Shown: positions 39,701-46,706 of the stretch, piece after piece | Position numbering within the stretch: position 1 is the first letter of the stretch | Layout: the number at the start of each line of letters is the position of its first letter | Origin: Arthrobacter antioxidans | GTDB lineage: Bacteria; Actinomycetota; Actinomycetes; Actinomycetales; Micrococcaceae | Reading direction: 5' to 3' | Assembly: GCF_023100725.1 (NCBI RefSeq) | Contig: NZ_CP095501.1 | Coordinates: 3,224,001-3,288,000, forward strand | DNA: 64,000 bases | Made by a program: the position numbers and the translations under genes | Notes under the pieces: model-generated | The model's input: the letters and a program-made list of their open reading frames with translations, nothing else | The model's database searches: none | Told to the model about the DNA's origin: nothing

Positions 39701-39793
39701 CTCCTCGGCGTTCGCCGCGGGCAGCGCCAGGGCGCCGGCTCCGGCCACCAGGCCGACGGCCGTGGCGCCCGCGATCAGGCAGCGTCGTCCCAT
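36761..39793 (-). CDS. Secreted bifunctional polysaccharide deacetylase and GH10 xylanase
   Basis: A 1010-aa modular secreted enzyme. A signal peptide (about 1-29, MGRRCLIAG...ANA, with an Arg pair) is followed by a CBM4/9-type binding domain (about 38-172). A NodB-type deacetylase (about 205-400) has LTFDDGPNPG, CNHGTSF and FRAPNGSWG. A second CBM4/9-like domain spans about 405-575, and a GH10 xylanase about 590-930 with acid/base E704 in WDVVNEV and nucleophile E815 in ITELDV. The C-terminus is an HYR-like domain (about 940-1010). It should both deacetylate and cut acetylated xylan. The ATG at 39793 follows AGGAAG and starts 30 bp after the stop of the second xylanase gene, so both are cotranscribed. 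Confidence 0.9.
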   Translation of the reverse strand: MGRRCLIAGATAVGLVAGAGALALPAANAEEPAVLLSEDFEDGAFGPLVQNGGATLSVVDADGDKALLVKGRTNDYDGVKTPAALLQAGGTYSFSAQVKLAAAGTTTSARFVVEPAYSWVGNTTVSADAWTTVSGTFTAPAGADPATLRAYLGTGDLGAPYDYLVDDVVITGTAGPGDGGAWQPTPDPAFVPGGATNPSTTPLAAARGAGNAVALTFDDGPNPGETAAVLDLLKDKGITATFCVIGQNVQADGGAALLRRIVAEGHTLCNHGTSFADMGSWSPAQIEADLKENLRIIRDAAGDPALQVPYFRAPNGSWGSTGEVAAALGMQPLGLGNVIADWDGNDLGEATLTANLRGAFTPGAVVLAHDGGGDRTTTVRAVTTVVNEKLAEGWTFTLPRGGAGVATTITSGFETGADGWTARGDGVGVTPGTDARTGTGSLLVTDRTQPWHGAALDVTAGLPVGTAVEVSVWAKLAPGEAPASLKVSVQRDNGAGSAYEGVAGAAATVSADGWTQLRGTYTLGAAADRAQVYVEGPVGTDFLLDDFSLAPIVEKPVQTDLPGLKDVLGVDGIEHVGVAIDARETVGTAADLLRQHYNAVTPENAGKPESVQPVEGQFAFTQLDQLLDFADANDVEVYGHVLAWHSQTPAWFFRDGTRDLTDSPADQALLKARMEAHIKGIADHIDARYPDGDSPVWAWDVVNEVIADGGTANPHDMRDSRWFQVLGEGFVDEAFRLADRYFPDAALFINDYNTEMPEKRADYLSLISALEARDVPIDGVGHQAHVDVARPVEWLEDSIVAVERLNPELLQAITELDVNASTENQGADVSGAPQDPYSPAFEDDADAAAEVGYYYRDLFAMLREHDESVDSVTFWGISNARTWLRTWPMARPWEQPLPFDDELQATPAYWGIVDPSRLPARPADVLPPRIADRSDVQAVSNGASGAKVKYALPSAIDTLDGAVPLDCDPAPGSRFVIGVTTVTCTATDEAGNTRTGSFDVVVTRKQPGKP

Positions 39794-39823
39794 GGTTCTT
39801 CCTGTCCTGTGGTCCATCACGGA

Positions 39824-40963
39824 TCAGCGGTTGCCGCGACCGGGGGACGCCTGCTCCAGGGTGTCCTGCAGCGCGTAGTAGGCGGGCTTGCGGGTGAAGT
39901 CGTTCCACATGACGGTCGCCTCGCCCTCGCCGCTGAAGAACACGGGCACCCACGAGTACTTGTCGGTGAAGCCCCAGATGGTGAAGGAATTGCACTCGTC
40001 GACACTCACGCACGCGTCCAGGGCGCGCTGGTAGTAGCTCGCCTGCGTCGCGAGCTGGGCGTCCGTCGGCGAGGACCCCGCCGCGACGTCCATGCGCACG
40101 TCGATCTCGGTGATCGCCGTCTCGAGGCCCAGGTCGTCGAAGCGCTGCAGGTTGGCCTGCAGGTCGCCCGGGAAACCGTAGCGCGTGCTCAGGTGGCCCT
40201 GGATGGCGAAGCCGTCCACCGGGACACCCTGTGCCTGCAGCCGCGGGATCAGTTCGAGGTAGGCGTTGCTCTTCGCGTTGATGCCCTCCACGCCGTAGTC
40301 GTTGAAGAACAGCGTGGCCTTGGGATCCGCCTCGTGCGCCCAGCGGAACGCATCGGCGATGATCTCCGGGCCGAGCTCGCGGATCCAGATGTTGTCCGTG
40401 GTGCGCAGGGTCCCGTCGTCGTTGAAGATCTCGTTGGCGACGTCCCACTGCTGGATCTTCCCCGCGTACCGGCCCACCACGGTCTGGATGTGGTCCTTGA
40501 GGATGGCGCGCAGCTCGTTCTTTGTGAAGTCGCCCTCCTCGAGCCAGGCGGGGTTCTGGCTGTGCCAGAACAGGGTGTGGCCGCGGACCACCTGCTTGTT
40601 CTCCTGGGCGAACTGCACGATCGCGTCCATCTCGGCGAACCGGTAGGTGCCCTGCTCCGGGTGGACGAACTCCCACTTCAGCTGGTTCTCGGGTGAGACC
40701 GAGCTGAACTCCGCCGCAAGGCCCTCCCGGTACTCCTGGTCGAAGGTGAAGGGATCCGGGTAGGGCTGCGTCTCGTGGTGGCCGCCGCCCGCGACGGCCG
40801 TGCCGACCTCGAGGTCCTGCGGGGCCACCCAGCGGAGGGTGTCCTTCTTCTCGATCCCGTGGGGGCGGGGCGGCTGGTGCTGCGCCGCGAGCGCGGGCGC
40901 CGCCGCGGGAAGGACCATGGCGGACGCGAGGACTGCCGCGGCGATGGATGAACGAACCTGCAT
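39824..40963 (-). CDS. Secreted GH10 endo-1,4-beta-xylanase
   Basis: A 379-aa extracellular xylanase with a signal peptide (about 1-27, ending PALAAQ) and a single GH10 barrel. Catalytic residues are visible: acid/base E178 in WDVANEIF and nucleophile E286 in AITEIDVR. The family motifs SPENQLKWEFV, RGHTLFWHSQNP and IWGFTDKYSWVP are present. It has no carbohydrate-binding module, unlike the downstream enzyme, and would handle soluble xylan or xylo-oligomers. It is the first gene of the two-gene xylanase operon, with the ATG at 40963 after AAAGGAG. A tandem palindromic element at 41015-41035 lies in the divergent promoter shared with a LacI regulator. Confidence 0.93.
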   Translation of the reverse strand: MQVRSSIAAAVLASAMVLPAAAPALAAQHQPPRPHGIEKKDTLRWVAPQDLEVGTAVAGGGHHETQPYPDPFTFDQEYREGLAAEFSSVSPENQLKWEFVHPEQGTYRFAEMDAIVQFAQENKQVVRGHTLFWHSQNPAWLEEGDFTKNELRAILKDHIQTVVGRYAGKIQQWDVANEIFNDDGTLRTTDNIWIRELGPEIIADAFRWAHEADPKATLFFNDYGVEGINAKSNAYLELIPRLQAQGVPVDGFAIQGHLSTRYGFPGDLQANLQRFDDLGLETAITEIDVRMDVAAGSSPTDAQLATQASYYQRALDACVSVDECNSFTIWGFTDKYSWVPVFFSGEGEATVMWNDFTRKPAYYALQDTLEQASPGRGNR

Positions 40964-41014
40964 GAGCTCTCCTTTGAGGTACGTGAGGAACGGAGCCGAT
41001 CCCAGCGATCGAAC

Positions 41015-41035
41015 GTTTCCGGAAGTTTCCGGAAA
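41015..41035. promoter_or_regulatory. Tandem TTTCCGGAA operator between the xylanase operon and its LacI regulator
   Basis: TTTCCGGAA occurs twice, at 41016-41024 and 41026-41034, one helical turn apart. The block as a whole reads as a 20-bp imperfect palindrome with a CG in each core, typical of LacI-family operators. It lies 52 bp upstream of the xylanase start and about 110 bp upstream of the regulator, so one bound protein could control both. Confidence 0.6.
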
Positions 41036-41143
41036 TACCGTTGCTGTAGGTTAGGAACACCGCGTCGGGAAGGTCAAGGGTGCGGTGGTTTTCGACCCCG
41101 GAGATGCCCTGCTGCAGCGTCGGGGCTTCCCCAGGAGGACGCC

Positions 41144-42169
41144 ATGCAGGACAATGCCCACCCCGCGGTGACGATCTCCGCTATCGCCTCCGCGGCGGGC
41201 GTGTCGGTCCCCACGGTGTCCCGCGTCCTCAACGGACGATCCGACGTCGCCCCCGCGACCCGCGAGCGGGTCGAGGTCCTGCTGCGGGAGTACGGTTACC
41301 GGCGGCGCGGCGCGGGGCGGCCGGCCGCGGCCGGCCTGGTGGACCTGGTGTTCAACGATCTCGACAGCCCTTGGGCGGTCGAGATCATCCGCGGCGTCGA
41401 GGAGTCGCTGAACACGGAGGGCCTGTCCATGGTGGTCTCGGCGATCCACCGCCGCGGCGGCAGCGACTCGACCCGCAAGTGGCTCGACACCCTGGGTGCT
41501 CGGGCCAGCGACGGCGCCATCCTCGTCACGACGGACCTCGATTCCTTCCTGCATGCGGAACTGCAGCGCCTCAACCTGCCCCTCGTCGTCGTGGACCCGG
41601 CCGGTGTACCCGATCTCGAAGTGCCGACCATCGGGGCGACCAACTGGACGGGCGCCGTCACCGCGACCGAGCACCTCCTCCAGCACAACCACCGCCGGAT
41701 CGGGTTCGTCGCCGGCCGCCCGGGGCTCTGGTGCAGCAGGGCGCGCCTCGACGGCTACCGGGCGGGGCTCGACGCCGCCGGTATCGCCGTCGACCCCGAG
41801 CTCGTCATCGGCGGGGACTTCGACTACGCATCCGGATTCGCCGCCGGAACGGAGCTCCTCGCGCGGACCGAGCGGCCCACCGCGATCTTCGCGGCCAGCG
41901 ACCAGATGGCCCTCGGGGTGTACGAGGCGGCCCGCCAGCAGGGGCTGCGGATCCCGGACGATCTCAGCGTGGTCGGCTTCGACGACCTCCCCGAGGCCGG
42001 CTGGGCCTCTCCTCCCCTCACCACGGTGCGCCAGCCCCTCTCCGAGATGGGGAGCCTCGCGGCCCGCACGCTCGTCCGCCTCATCCGCGGCGAGGCGGTC
42101 GAGAGCCCGCGGATCGAGCTCTCCACGCGTCTCGTCCAGCGGGCCAGCGTCCGCGCACTGCATCCCTAG
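41144..42169 (+). CDS. LacI-family transcription regulator of the xylan/xylose locus
   Basis: A 341-aa repressor-type protein. The N-terminal helix-turn-helix is ISAIASAAGVSVPTVSRVLNG (about 10-30, in part) with hinge residues after REYGYRRRG. The C-terminal periplasmic-binding-protein fold holds the inducer site, with motifs TATEHLLQHNHRRIGFV, CSRARLDGYRAGL and DQMALGVYEAARQQGLRIPDD (in part). The ATG at 41144 follows CAGGAGG. It is divergent from the two xylanases and upstream of xylA-xylB, so xylose, xylobiose or a related sugar is the likely inducer; this is inference from context. About half of its C-terminal domain aligns by eye with the second LacI protein at 56240. Confidence 0.9.
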   Translation: MQDNAHPAVTISAIASAAGVSVPTVSRVLNGRSDVAPATRERVEVLLREYGYRRRGAGRPAAAGLVDLVFNDLDSPWAVEIIRGVEESLNTEGLSMVVSAIHRRGGSDSTRKWLDTLGARASDGAILVTTDLDSFLHAELQRLNLPLVVVDPAGVPDLEVPTIGATNWTGAVTATEHLLQHNHRRIGFVAGRPGLWCSRARLDGYRAGLDAAGIAVDPELVIGGDFDYASGFAAGTELLARTERPTAIFAASDQMALGVYEAARQQGLRIPDDLSVVGFDDLPEAGWASPPLTTVRQPLSEMGSLAARTLVRLIRGEAVESPRIELSTRLVQRASVRALHP

Positions 42170-42216
42170 GGTGCTCGGGGCAAGGACGGCACCATGCTTG
42201 ACTCTGGGCTCAAACC

Positions 42217-42243
42217 TAATATGTTTGTAACGGCAACATATTA
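42217..42243. promoter_or_regulatory. Inverted-repeat operator upstream of xylA
   Basis: TAATATGTT (42217-42225) and AACATATTA (42235-42243) are perfect arms around a 9-bp spacer, in an AT-rich patch that stands out from its GC-rich surroundings. It ends 27 bp before xylA. The sequence differs from the TTTCCGGAA element, so a different regulator is likely, possibly the ROK protein at 57384 or one outside the window. ROK/XylR operators are typically AT-rich palindromes. Confidence 0.6.
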
Positions 42244-42269
42244 ATCACACACACTTCCTGGAGCACTCA

Positions 42270-43460
42270 ATGACGATCGAGCCCACCCGCGACGACAAAT
42301 TCTCCTTCGGCCTCTGGACGGTGGGCTGGGAGGCCCAGGACCAGTTCGGTTCCGCGACCCGAGCCCCCCTCGACGTGGTCGAGGCCGTCAACCGCCTGAG
42401 CGACCTCGGCGCCTACGGCATCACCTTCCACGACAACGACCTGTTCCCGTTCGGCTGCTCGGCGGCGGACCGCCAGCGCGAGATCGACCGGCTCACCGGG
42501 GTGCTGAAGTCCACCGGCATGGTGGTCCCCATGGTCACCACCAACCTGTTCAGCCACCCGGTCTTCAAGGACGGCGGCTTCACCAGCAACGACCGCGGCG
42601 TCCGCCGCTTCGCCCTCCGCAAGGTCCTGGACAACATCGACCTCGCCGCCGAGCTCGGCGCCAAGACGTTCGTCATGTGGGGCGGCCGCGAAGGCAGCGA
42701 GTACGACGCCGCCAAGGACATCCGCGGAGCCCTCGAGCGCTACCGCGAGGCCGTGAACCTGCTCGGCGACTACGTCACCGACAAGGGCTACGACATCCGC
42801 TTCGCGATCGAGCCCAAGCCCAACGAACCGCGCGGCGACATCCTCCTGCCCACGCTCGGACACGCGATGGCCTTCATCGAGACCCTCGAGCGCCCCGAAC
42901 TGGTGGGCATCAACCCGGAGACCGGCCACGAGCAGATGGCGGGCCTGAACTTCACCCACGGCATCGCGCAGGCCCTCTACCAGGGCAAGCTGTTCCACAT
43001 CGACCTCAACGGCCAGCGCAGCATCAAGTTCGACCAGGACCTCGTGTTCGGCCACGGCGACCTGCAGAACGCGTTCTCGCTCGTGGACCTGCTGGAGAAC
43101 GGCGGCCCCACGGGCGGCCCGTCCTACGACGGACCGCGCCACTTCGACTACAAGCCCAGCCGCACCGAGGACATGGACGGCGTGTGGGACTCGGCGGCCG
43201 CGAACATGCAGACCTACCTGCTGCTCAAGGAGCGCGCCGCCGCGTTCCGCGCCGACCCCGAGGTCCAGGCCGCCCTCACGGCGTCCCGCGTCTCCGAGAT
43301 CAACGAGCCCACGCTCAACGAGGGCGAGGGCTACGAGGCCCTCCGCGCCGACCGCGCCTCCTACGAGGACTTCGACGCCGACGCCTACTTCAACGGCAAG
43401 GGCTTCGGCTTCGTGAAGCTGCAGCAGCTCTTCATCGAGCACCTGCTCGGAGCCCGCTGA
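42270..43460 (+). CDS. xylA: Xylose isomerase
   Basis: Converts D-xylose to D-xylulose in the cytosol; 396 aa, the class I length usual for actinobacteria. Catalytic and metal-binding landmarks: [13 protein letters not shown] with H54 and D57, [28 protein letters not shown], and [10 protein letters not shown] with E181 and K183. The C-terminal [10 protein letters not shown] is typical. The ATG at 42270 has TGGAG upstream. xylB follows 3 bp after the stop codon on the same transcript, behind the palindromic element at 42217-42243. Confidence 0.97.
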   Translation: MTIEPTRDDKFSFGLWTVGWEAQDQFGSATRAPLDVVEAVNRLSDLGAYGITFHDNDLFPFGCSAADRQREIDRLTGVLKSTGMVVPMVTTNLFSHPVFKDGGFTSNDRGVRRFALRKVLDNIDLAAELGAKTFVMWGGREGSEYDAAKDIRGALERYREAVNLLGDYVTDKGYDIRFAIEPKPNEPRGDILLPTLGHAMAFIETLERPELVGINPETGHEQMAGLNFTHGIAQALYQGKLFHIDLNGQRSIKFDQDLVFGHGDLQNAFSLVDLLENGGPTGGPSYDGPRHFDYKPSRTEDMDGVWDSAAANMQTYLLLKERAAAFRADPEVQAALTASRVSEINEPTLNEGEGYEALRADRASYEDFDADAYFNGKGFGFVKLQQLFIEHLLGAR

Positions 43461-43463
43461 CCC

Positions 43464-44957
43464 ATGGCCCTCGTTGCCGGCGTCGACTCCTCGACGCAGA
43501 GCTGCAAGGTCGTCGTCGTCGACACCGTGACCGGCGCCGAGGTCCGCACCGGCCGTGCCCTCCATCCGGCGGGCACGGCCGTGGACCCGGAGGCCTGGTG
43601 GAGCGCACTGCGCGCTGCGCTGGAGTCCGCGGACGGCCTCGGGGCCGACGTCGACGCGATCTCCGTCGCGGGCCAGCAGCACGGGATGGTGCTGCTCGGC
43701 CATGACGGGAGGGTCCTCCGGGACGCCCTGCTGTGGAACGACACCCGGTCCGCGGACGCCGCCCGGGACCTGATCGGCGAACTGGGCCTCGGGGAGATCG
43801 TCGCCCGCACCGGGTCCGCCCCCGTGGCGTCCTTCACCGGCACCAAGGTGCGGTGGGTGCGCGACGCCGAGCCCGACGTCGTCCCGGCCATCGCCGCCGT
43901 GGCACTCCCCCACGACTGGCTGACCTGGCGGCTGCGCGGCTTCGGCCCGGAGGGCGAGTCGCCGCTCGGGCCGGTGCTGGAGGAACTGGTGACCGACCGC
44001 TCGGATGCGAGCGGCACCGGCTACTGGAGCCCCGCGGCGGACGCGTACGACCTCGCATTGTTCGAGCACGTGCTCGGTCGTCCGGGCCGTGAGGCACGCC
44101 CGGACCACGGAACCCCGGGAGAGGAGGCCCGCCCGGGCGCGGTGGTCCTCCCCCGCGTGCTGCAGGCGGATCAGGCCGCGGGCGTGGTCCACGGCTCCTT
44201 CACCGCGTCGGGTGACGGTCGCATCGTGGTCGGCGCGGGCGCAGGAGACAACGCGGGGGCCGCCCTCGGGCTCGGTGCGGAGGAGGGCGACGTCGTCGTG
44301 TCCCTCGGCACCAGCGGCACGGTCTTCGCCGTCGCCGCCGACGCCGTCGCGGATGGCACCGGGACCGTCGCCGGGTTCGCCGACGCCAGCGGGCTGTTCC
44401 TGCCGCTGGTGGCCACCCTCAACGCGGCGCGCGTCCTGTCCTCGGTGGCGGAGATCCTCGGCGTGGACCATGACGGCTTCGCGGAGCTGGCCAGGGCTGC
44501 CGGGCCGGGCTCGGACGGCGTGGTTCTCGTCCCCTACTTCGAGGGAGAGCGCACGCCCAACCTCCCGACGGCGAAGGCCAGCTTCCACAACCTCAGCATC
44601 ATGTCCGCCACGCGGCCGAACCTGGCGCGGGCGGCCATCGAGGGCATGCTGTGCGGACTGGCCGACGCCCTGGACGCGGTGCGGGCCACGGGGGTGCAGC
44701 CGCGCCACCTGCTGCTGATCGGTGGCGCCGCCCAGAACGCGGCCGTGCAGGAGGTGGCGGCGCAGGTGTTCGACCTCCCCGTCCGCGTCCCGGCCCCCGG
44801 CGAATACGTGGCACGGGGGGCAGCGGCCCAGGCCGCATGGGCCCTGACGGGCTCGCGGCCGTCCTGGACGCTCGACACCGTGGAGGACCGCGCCGTCGAT
44901 CACCGGCCGGTGATCCGGGAGCAGTACCGGGCGGCGGTGGGGTCCCTCCGGCTCTGA
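43464..44957 (+). CDS. xylB: Xylulokinase
   Basis: Phosphorylates D-xylulose to D-xylulose 5-phosphate; 497 aa. FGGY-family features: GVDSSTQSCKVVVVD (phosphate-binding start), SVAGQQHGMVLL, LLWNDTRSADAA, VVSLGTSGTVFAV (phosphate 2) and the C-terminal adenosine motif IGGAAQNAAVQEVAAQVF. It starts 3 bp after xylA and ends 15 bp before a 15-bp stem terminator. Together with XylA this feeds xylose released by the xylanases and GH3 enzyme into the pentose phosphate pathway. Confidence 0.96.
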   Translation: MALVAGVDSSTQSCKVVVVDTVTGAEVRTGRALHPAGTAVDPEAWWSALRAALESADGLGADVDAISVAGQQHGMVLLGHDGRVLRDALLWNDTRSADAARDLIGELGLGEIVARTGSAPVASFTGTKVRWVRDAEPDVVPAIAAVALPHDWLTWRLRGFGPEGESPLGPVLEELVTDRSDASGTGYWSPAADAYDLALFEHVLGRPGREARPDHGTPGEEARPGAVVLPRVLQADQAAGVVHGSFTASGDGRIVVGAGAGDNAGAALGLGAEEGDVVVSLGTSGTVFAVAADAVADGTGTVAGFADASGLFLPLVATLNAARVLSSVAEILGVDHDGFAELARAAGPGSDGVVLVPYFEGERTPNLPTAKASFHNLSIMSATRPNLARAAIEGMLCGLADALDAVRATGVQPRHLLLIGGAAQNAAVQEVAAQVFDLPVRVPAPGEYVARGAAAQAAWALTGSRPSWTLDTVEDRAVDHRPVIREQYRAAVGSLRL

Positions 44958-44972
44958 GGTCCCCTGGAACGA

Positions 44973-45006
44973 CGAGAGGCGCCACCCGACCGGGTGGCGC
45001 CTCTCG
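44973..45006. terminator. Bidirectional terminator after xylAB
   Basis: CGAGAGGCGCCACCC (44973-44987) pairs with GGGTGGCGCCTCTCG (44992-45006), a perfect 15-bp stem closed by a 4-nt GACC loop. It separates xylB from the convergent membrane-protein gene ending at 45027. Confidence 0.9.
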
Positions 45007-45026
45007 CTGTCCGTGGTGCGTGCCTG

Positions 45027-45644
45027 CTACACGCCGGCGCGGTGGTCGATGCCGACCTGGTCGACCTTGCGGTGGAAGCGCATGCCGGCCTTGCCGCCGA
45101 GGATCGCGGCGATCAGCGGGACGAGGACGGCGATGGCGAGGCCGATCAATCCGCTCGTGGTCAGCGCGCTGCCGTCCACGGGGATGCTGGGCGCACCGTT
45201 GAGGTCGGACAGCACATTGAACCGGTCACCGGCGACGACGGCGAGGATCGCCAGGACGATTGCGACGATGATGCCCCACAGCCAGACGGCGAGGCCCTGC
45301 TTGGCGCCGTCGAACCGTGCCATGCGGCCGGCGACGTAGCCGCCACAGTAGTAGGCGACGAACAGGATGACCGCGAGGACGATCCCGCTGACGATGCCGA
45401 TGGTCCCGGCGTTCTCGGTGGCCTGGTTCGCGGCGTCGCCTGCCGTCCCCGACCCGGAGGCCCCGATGCCGACGCCGATCGCGGTCGCGAGGGCGCTGAG
45501 GATGACGGTCAGGCCGATCGCGGTGAGCCAGCCGAAGAAGGCCGACCCGAACTTGATGCCGCCGAACTGCTCCTTCTCCGCGGCCACGACGTCGTTGCGG
45601 CGCCCCCTCGGGGTGCTCGCGCCCGCTGTGTTCTCTGCTGCCAT
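45027..45644 (-). CDS. Four-helix membrane protein of unknown function (YrzE/TIGR04086-like)
   Basis: A 205-aa protein. A charged lead (about 1-28) precedes four hydrophobic helices: FFGWLTAIGLTVILSALATA near 36-56, IGIVSGIVLAVILFVAYYCGG near 82-102 (both written in part), a third near 117-136 and a fourth near 164-184. The tail is basic. Gly-rich helix contacts (GGYVAGRMARFDGAKQG) resemble the YrzE/TIGR04086 type of small membrane protein. Function unknown. The ATG at 45644 follows GAGGACC. It is apparently monocistronic and ends at the 44973-45006 terminator. Confidence 0.75.
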   Translation of the reverse strand: MAAENTAGASTPRGRRNDVVAAEKEQFGGIKFGSAFFGWLTAIGLTVILSALATAIGVGIGASGSGTAGDAANQATENAGTIGIVSGIVLAVILFVAYYCGGYVAGRMARFDGAKQGLAVWLWGIIVAIVLAILAVVAGDRFNVLSDLNGAPSIPVDGSALTTSGLIGLAIAVLVPLIAAILGGKAGMRFHRKVDQVGIDHRAGV

Positions 45645-45790
45645 GATGCTGGTCCTCTTCGATAGTGGGGTGATCCTGCCACCCGCGGCTCGCGCCGGAG
45701 GACAACATGATCAGTCTACTTACTATCGTGGGTCACATCGATGCCGGCTGCAACCCGTCTCTACGGGTCGACGCGCGGCGTGCGGCTCAG

Positions 45791-46615
45791 CTAGCGTGCG
45801 GTCTTCTTCGCGGGGAGTTCACCGCTGGTGATGAGGTGGTCGGCGACGTCCTTCAGCTTGGTGTTGCTGCGCTGGCTGGCCATCGACAGGACGAAGAACG
45901 CCTGGTCCCCGGTCACCTTGTGGCGTTCCATGAGGATGCCCTTGGCCTGGCCGATGGCATCCCTCGAATCGACGGCTGCATGGAGTTGCCGGCTCTTCTC
46001 GGCCTCGGCGAACGCCACGGCGGCATGGGAGGCCACGAGCAGGCCCACGTTCTCCGACTCGTCCGTGAACGCGTTGGCCTCGTACGAATAGAGGTTCAGG
46101 GCCCCGAGGTCGTCACCTTCGACCCACAGCTGGATGGACAGCATACCCTTGGCGCCGGCCTCGGTGGCCCGCTGGGCGAAGAGCGGCCACCGTTCCTCGT
46201 GCGCCATGTCCGGGACCCGCACCGTCCGGTGCTCGTATGCCGCTTCCAGGCACGGGCCCTCCCCGGTCTCCATCTGCAGCGCATCGATCCGCGCCGGAAG
46301 ATCCCCGGATGCGCCCCGCGAACCGACGTTCTTCCGTCCGATGACGACGCTGACTGAACCTTCGTCGACCCCGGGGATCAGTTCGAGGGCCGCGTGGACG
46401 AACCCGGCGAGGACCGCGTCCGAGTCCGGTTCCTGCTGCAGCGATCGGGCGAGCTCGGCCAGTTCCGTGGCGAGATCACGCTCCCGGTCGTTGTCGCCGT
46501 GATGCGACGACGGCTTGCCCCGACGTTCGCTGGAATCCTCACCCGTCACGGGGCCCTCTCCTGTCGCCGGATCCTCACGGACGCGGCCTTCATTGTGCTC
46601 AGTCATAGCAATCAT
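45791..46615 (-). CDS. GAF-ANTAR domain RNA-binding regulator
   Basis: A 274-aa cytosolic regulator. A charged, probably disordered lead (about 1-55) precedes a GAF sensory domain (about 60-205; GDLPARIDALQMETGEGPCLEA and GMLSIQLWVEGDDLGALNLYS in part). An ANTAR domain at the C-terminus (about 210-265) has the hallmark DAIGQAKGILMERHKV and LKDVADHLI. ANTAR domains bind paired hairpins in nascent RNA and prevent termination; the GAF domain supplies the signal. The ATG at 46615 (MIAMTEHN) is given; the in-frame ATG at 46606 is an equal alternative, and neither has a good ribosome-binding site. Partner RNA was not found nearby. Confidence 0.85.
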   Translation of the reverse strand: MIAMTEHNEGRVREDPATGEGPVTGEDSSERRGKPSSHHGDNDRERDLATELAELARSLQQEPDSDAVLAGFVHAALELIPGVDEGSVSVVIGRKNVGSRGASGDLPARIDALQMETGEGPCLEAAYEHRTVRVPDMAHEERWPLFAQRATEAGAKGMLSIQLWVEGDDLGALNLYSYEANAFTDESENVGLLVASHAAVAFAEAEKSRQLHAAVDSRDAIGQAKGILMERHKVTGDQAFFVLSMASQRSNTKLKDVADHLITSGELPAKKTAR

Positions 46616-46706
46616 CGTGCCAGACGGAACGAACCGCACCCACCACCAATCATCACGGCCGGTCCGGTCCGTCCGCCACATGGTCGTGGTAGAGCCGGTC
46701 CGCGGA

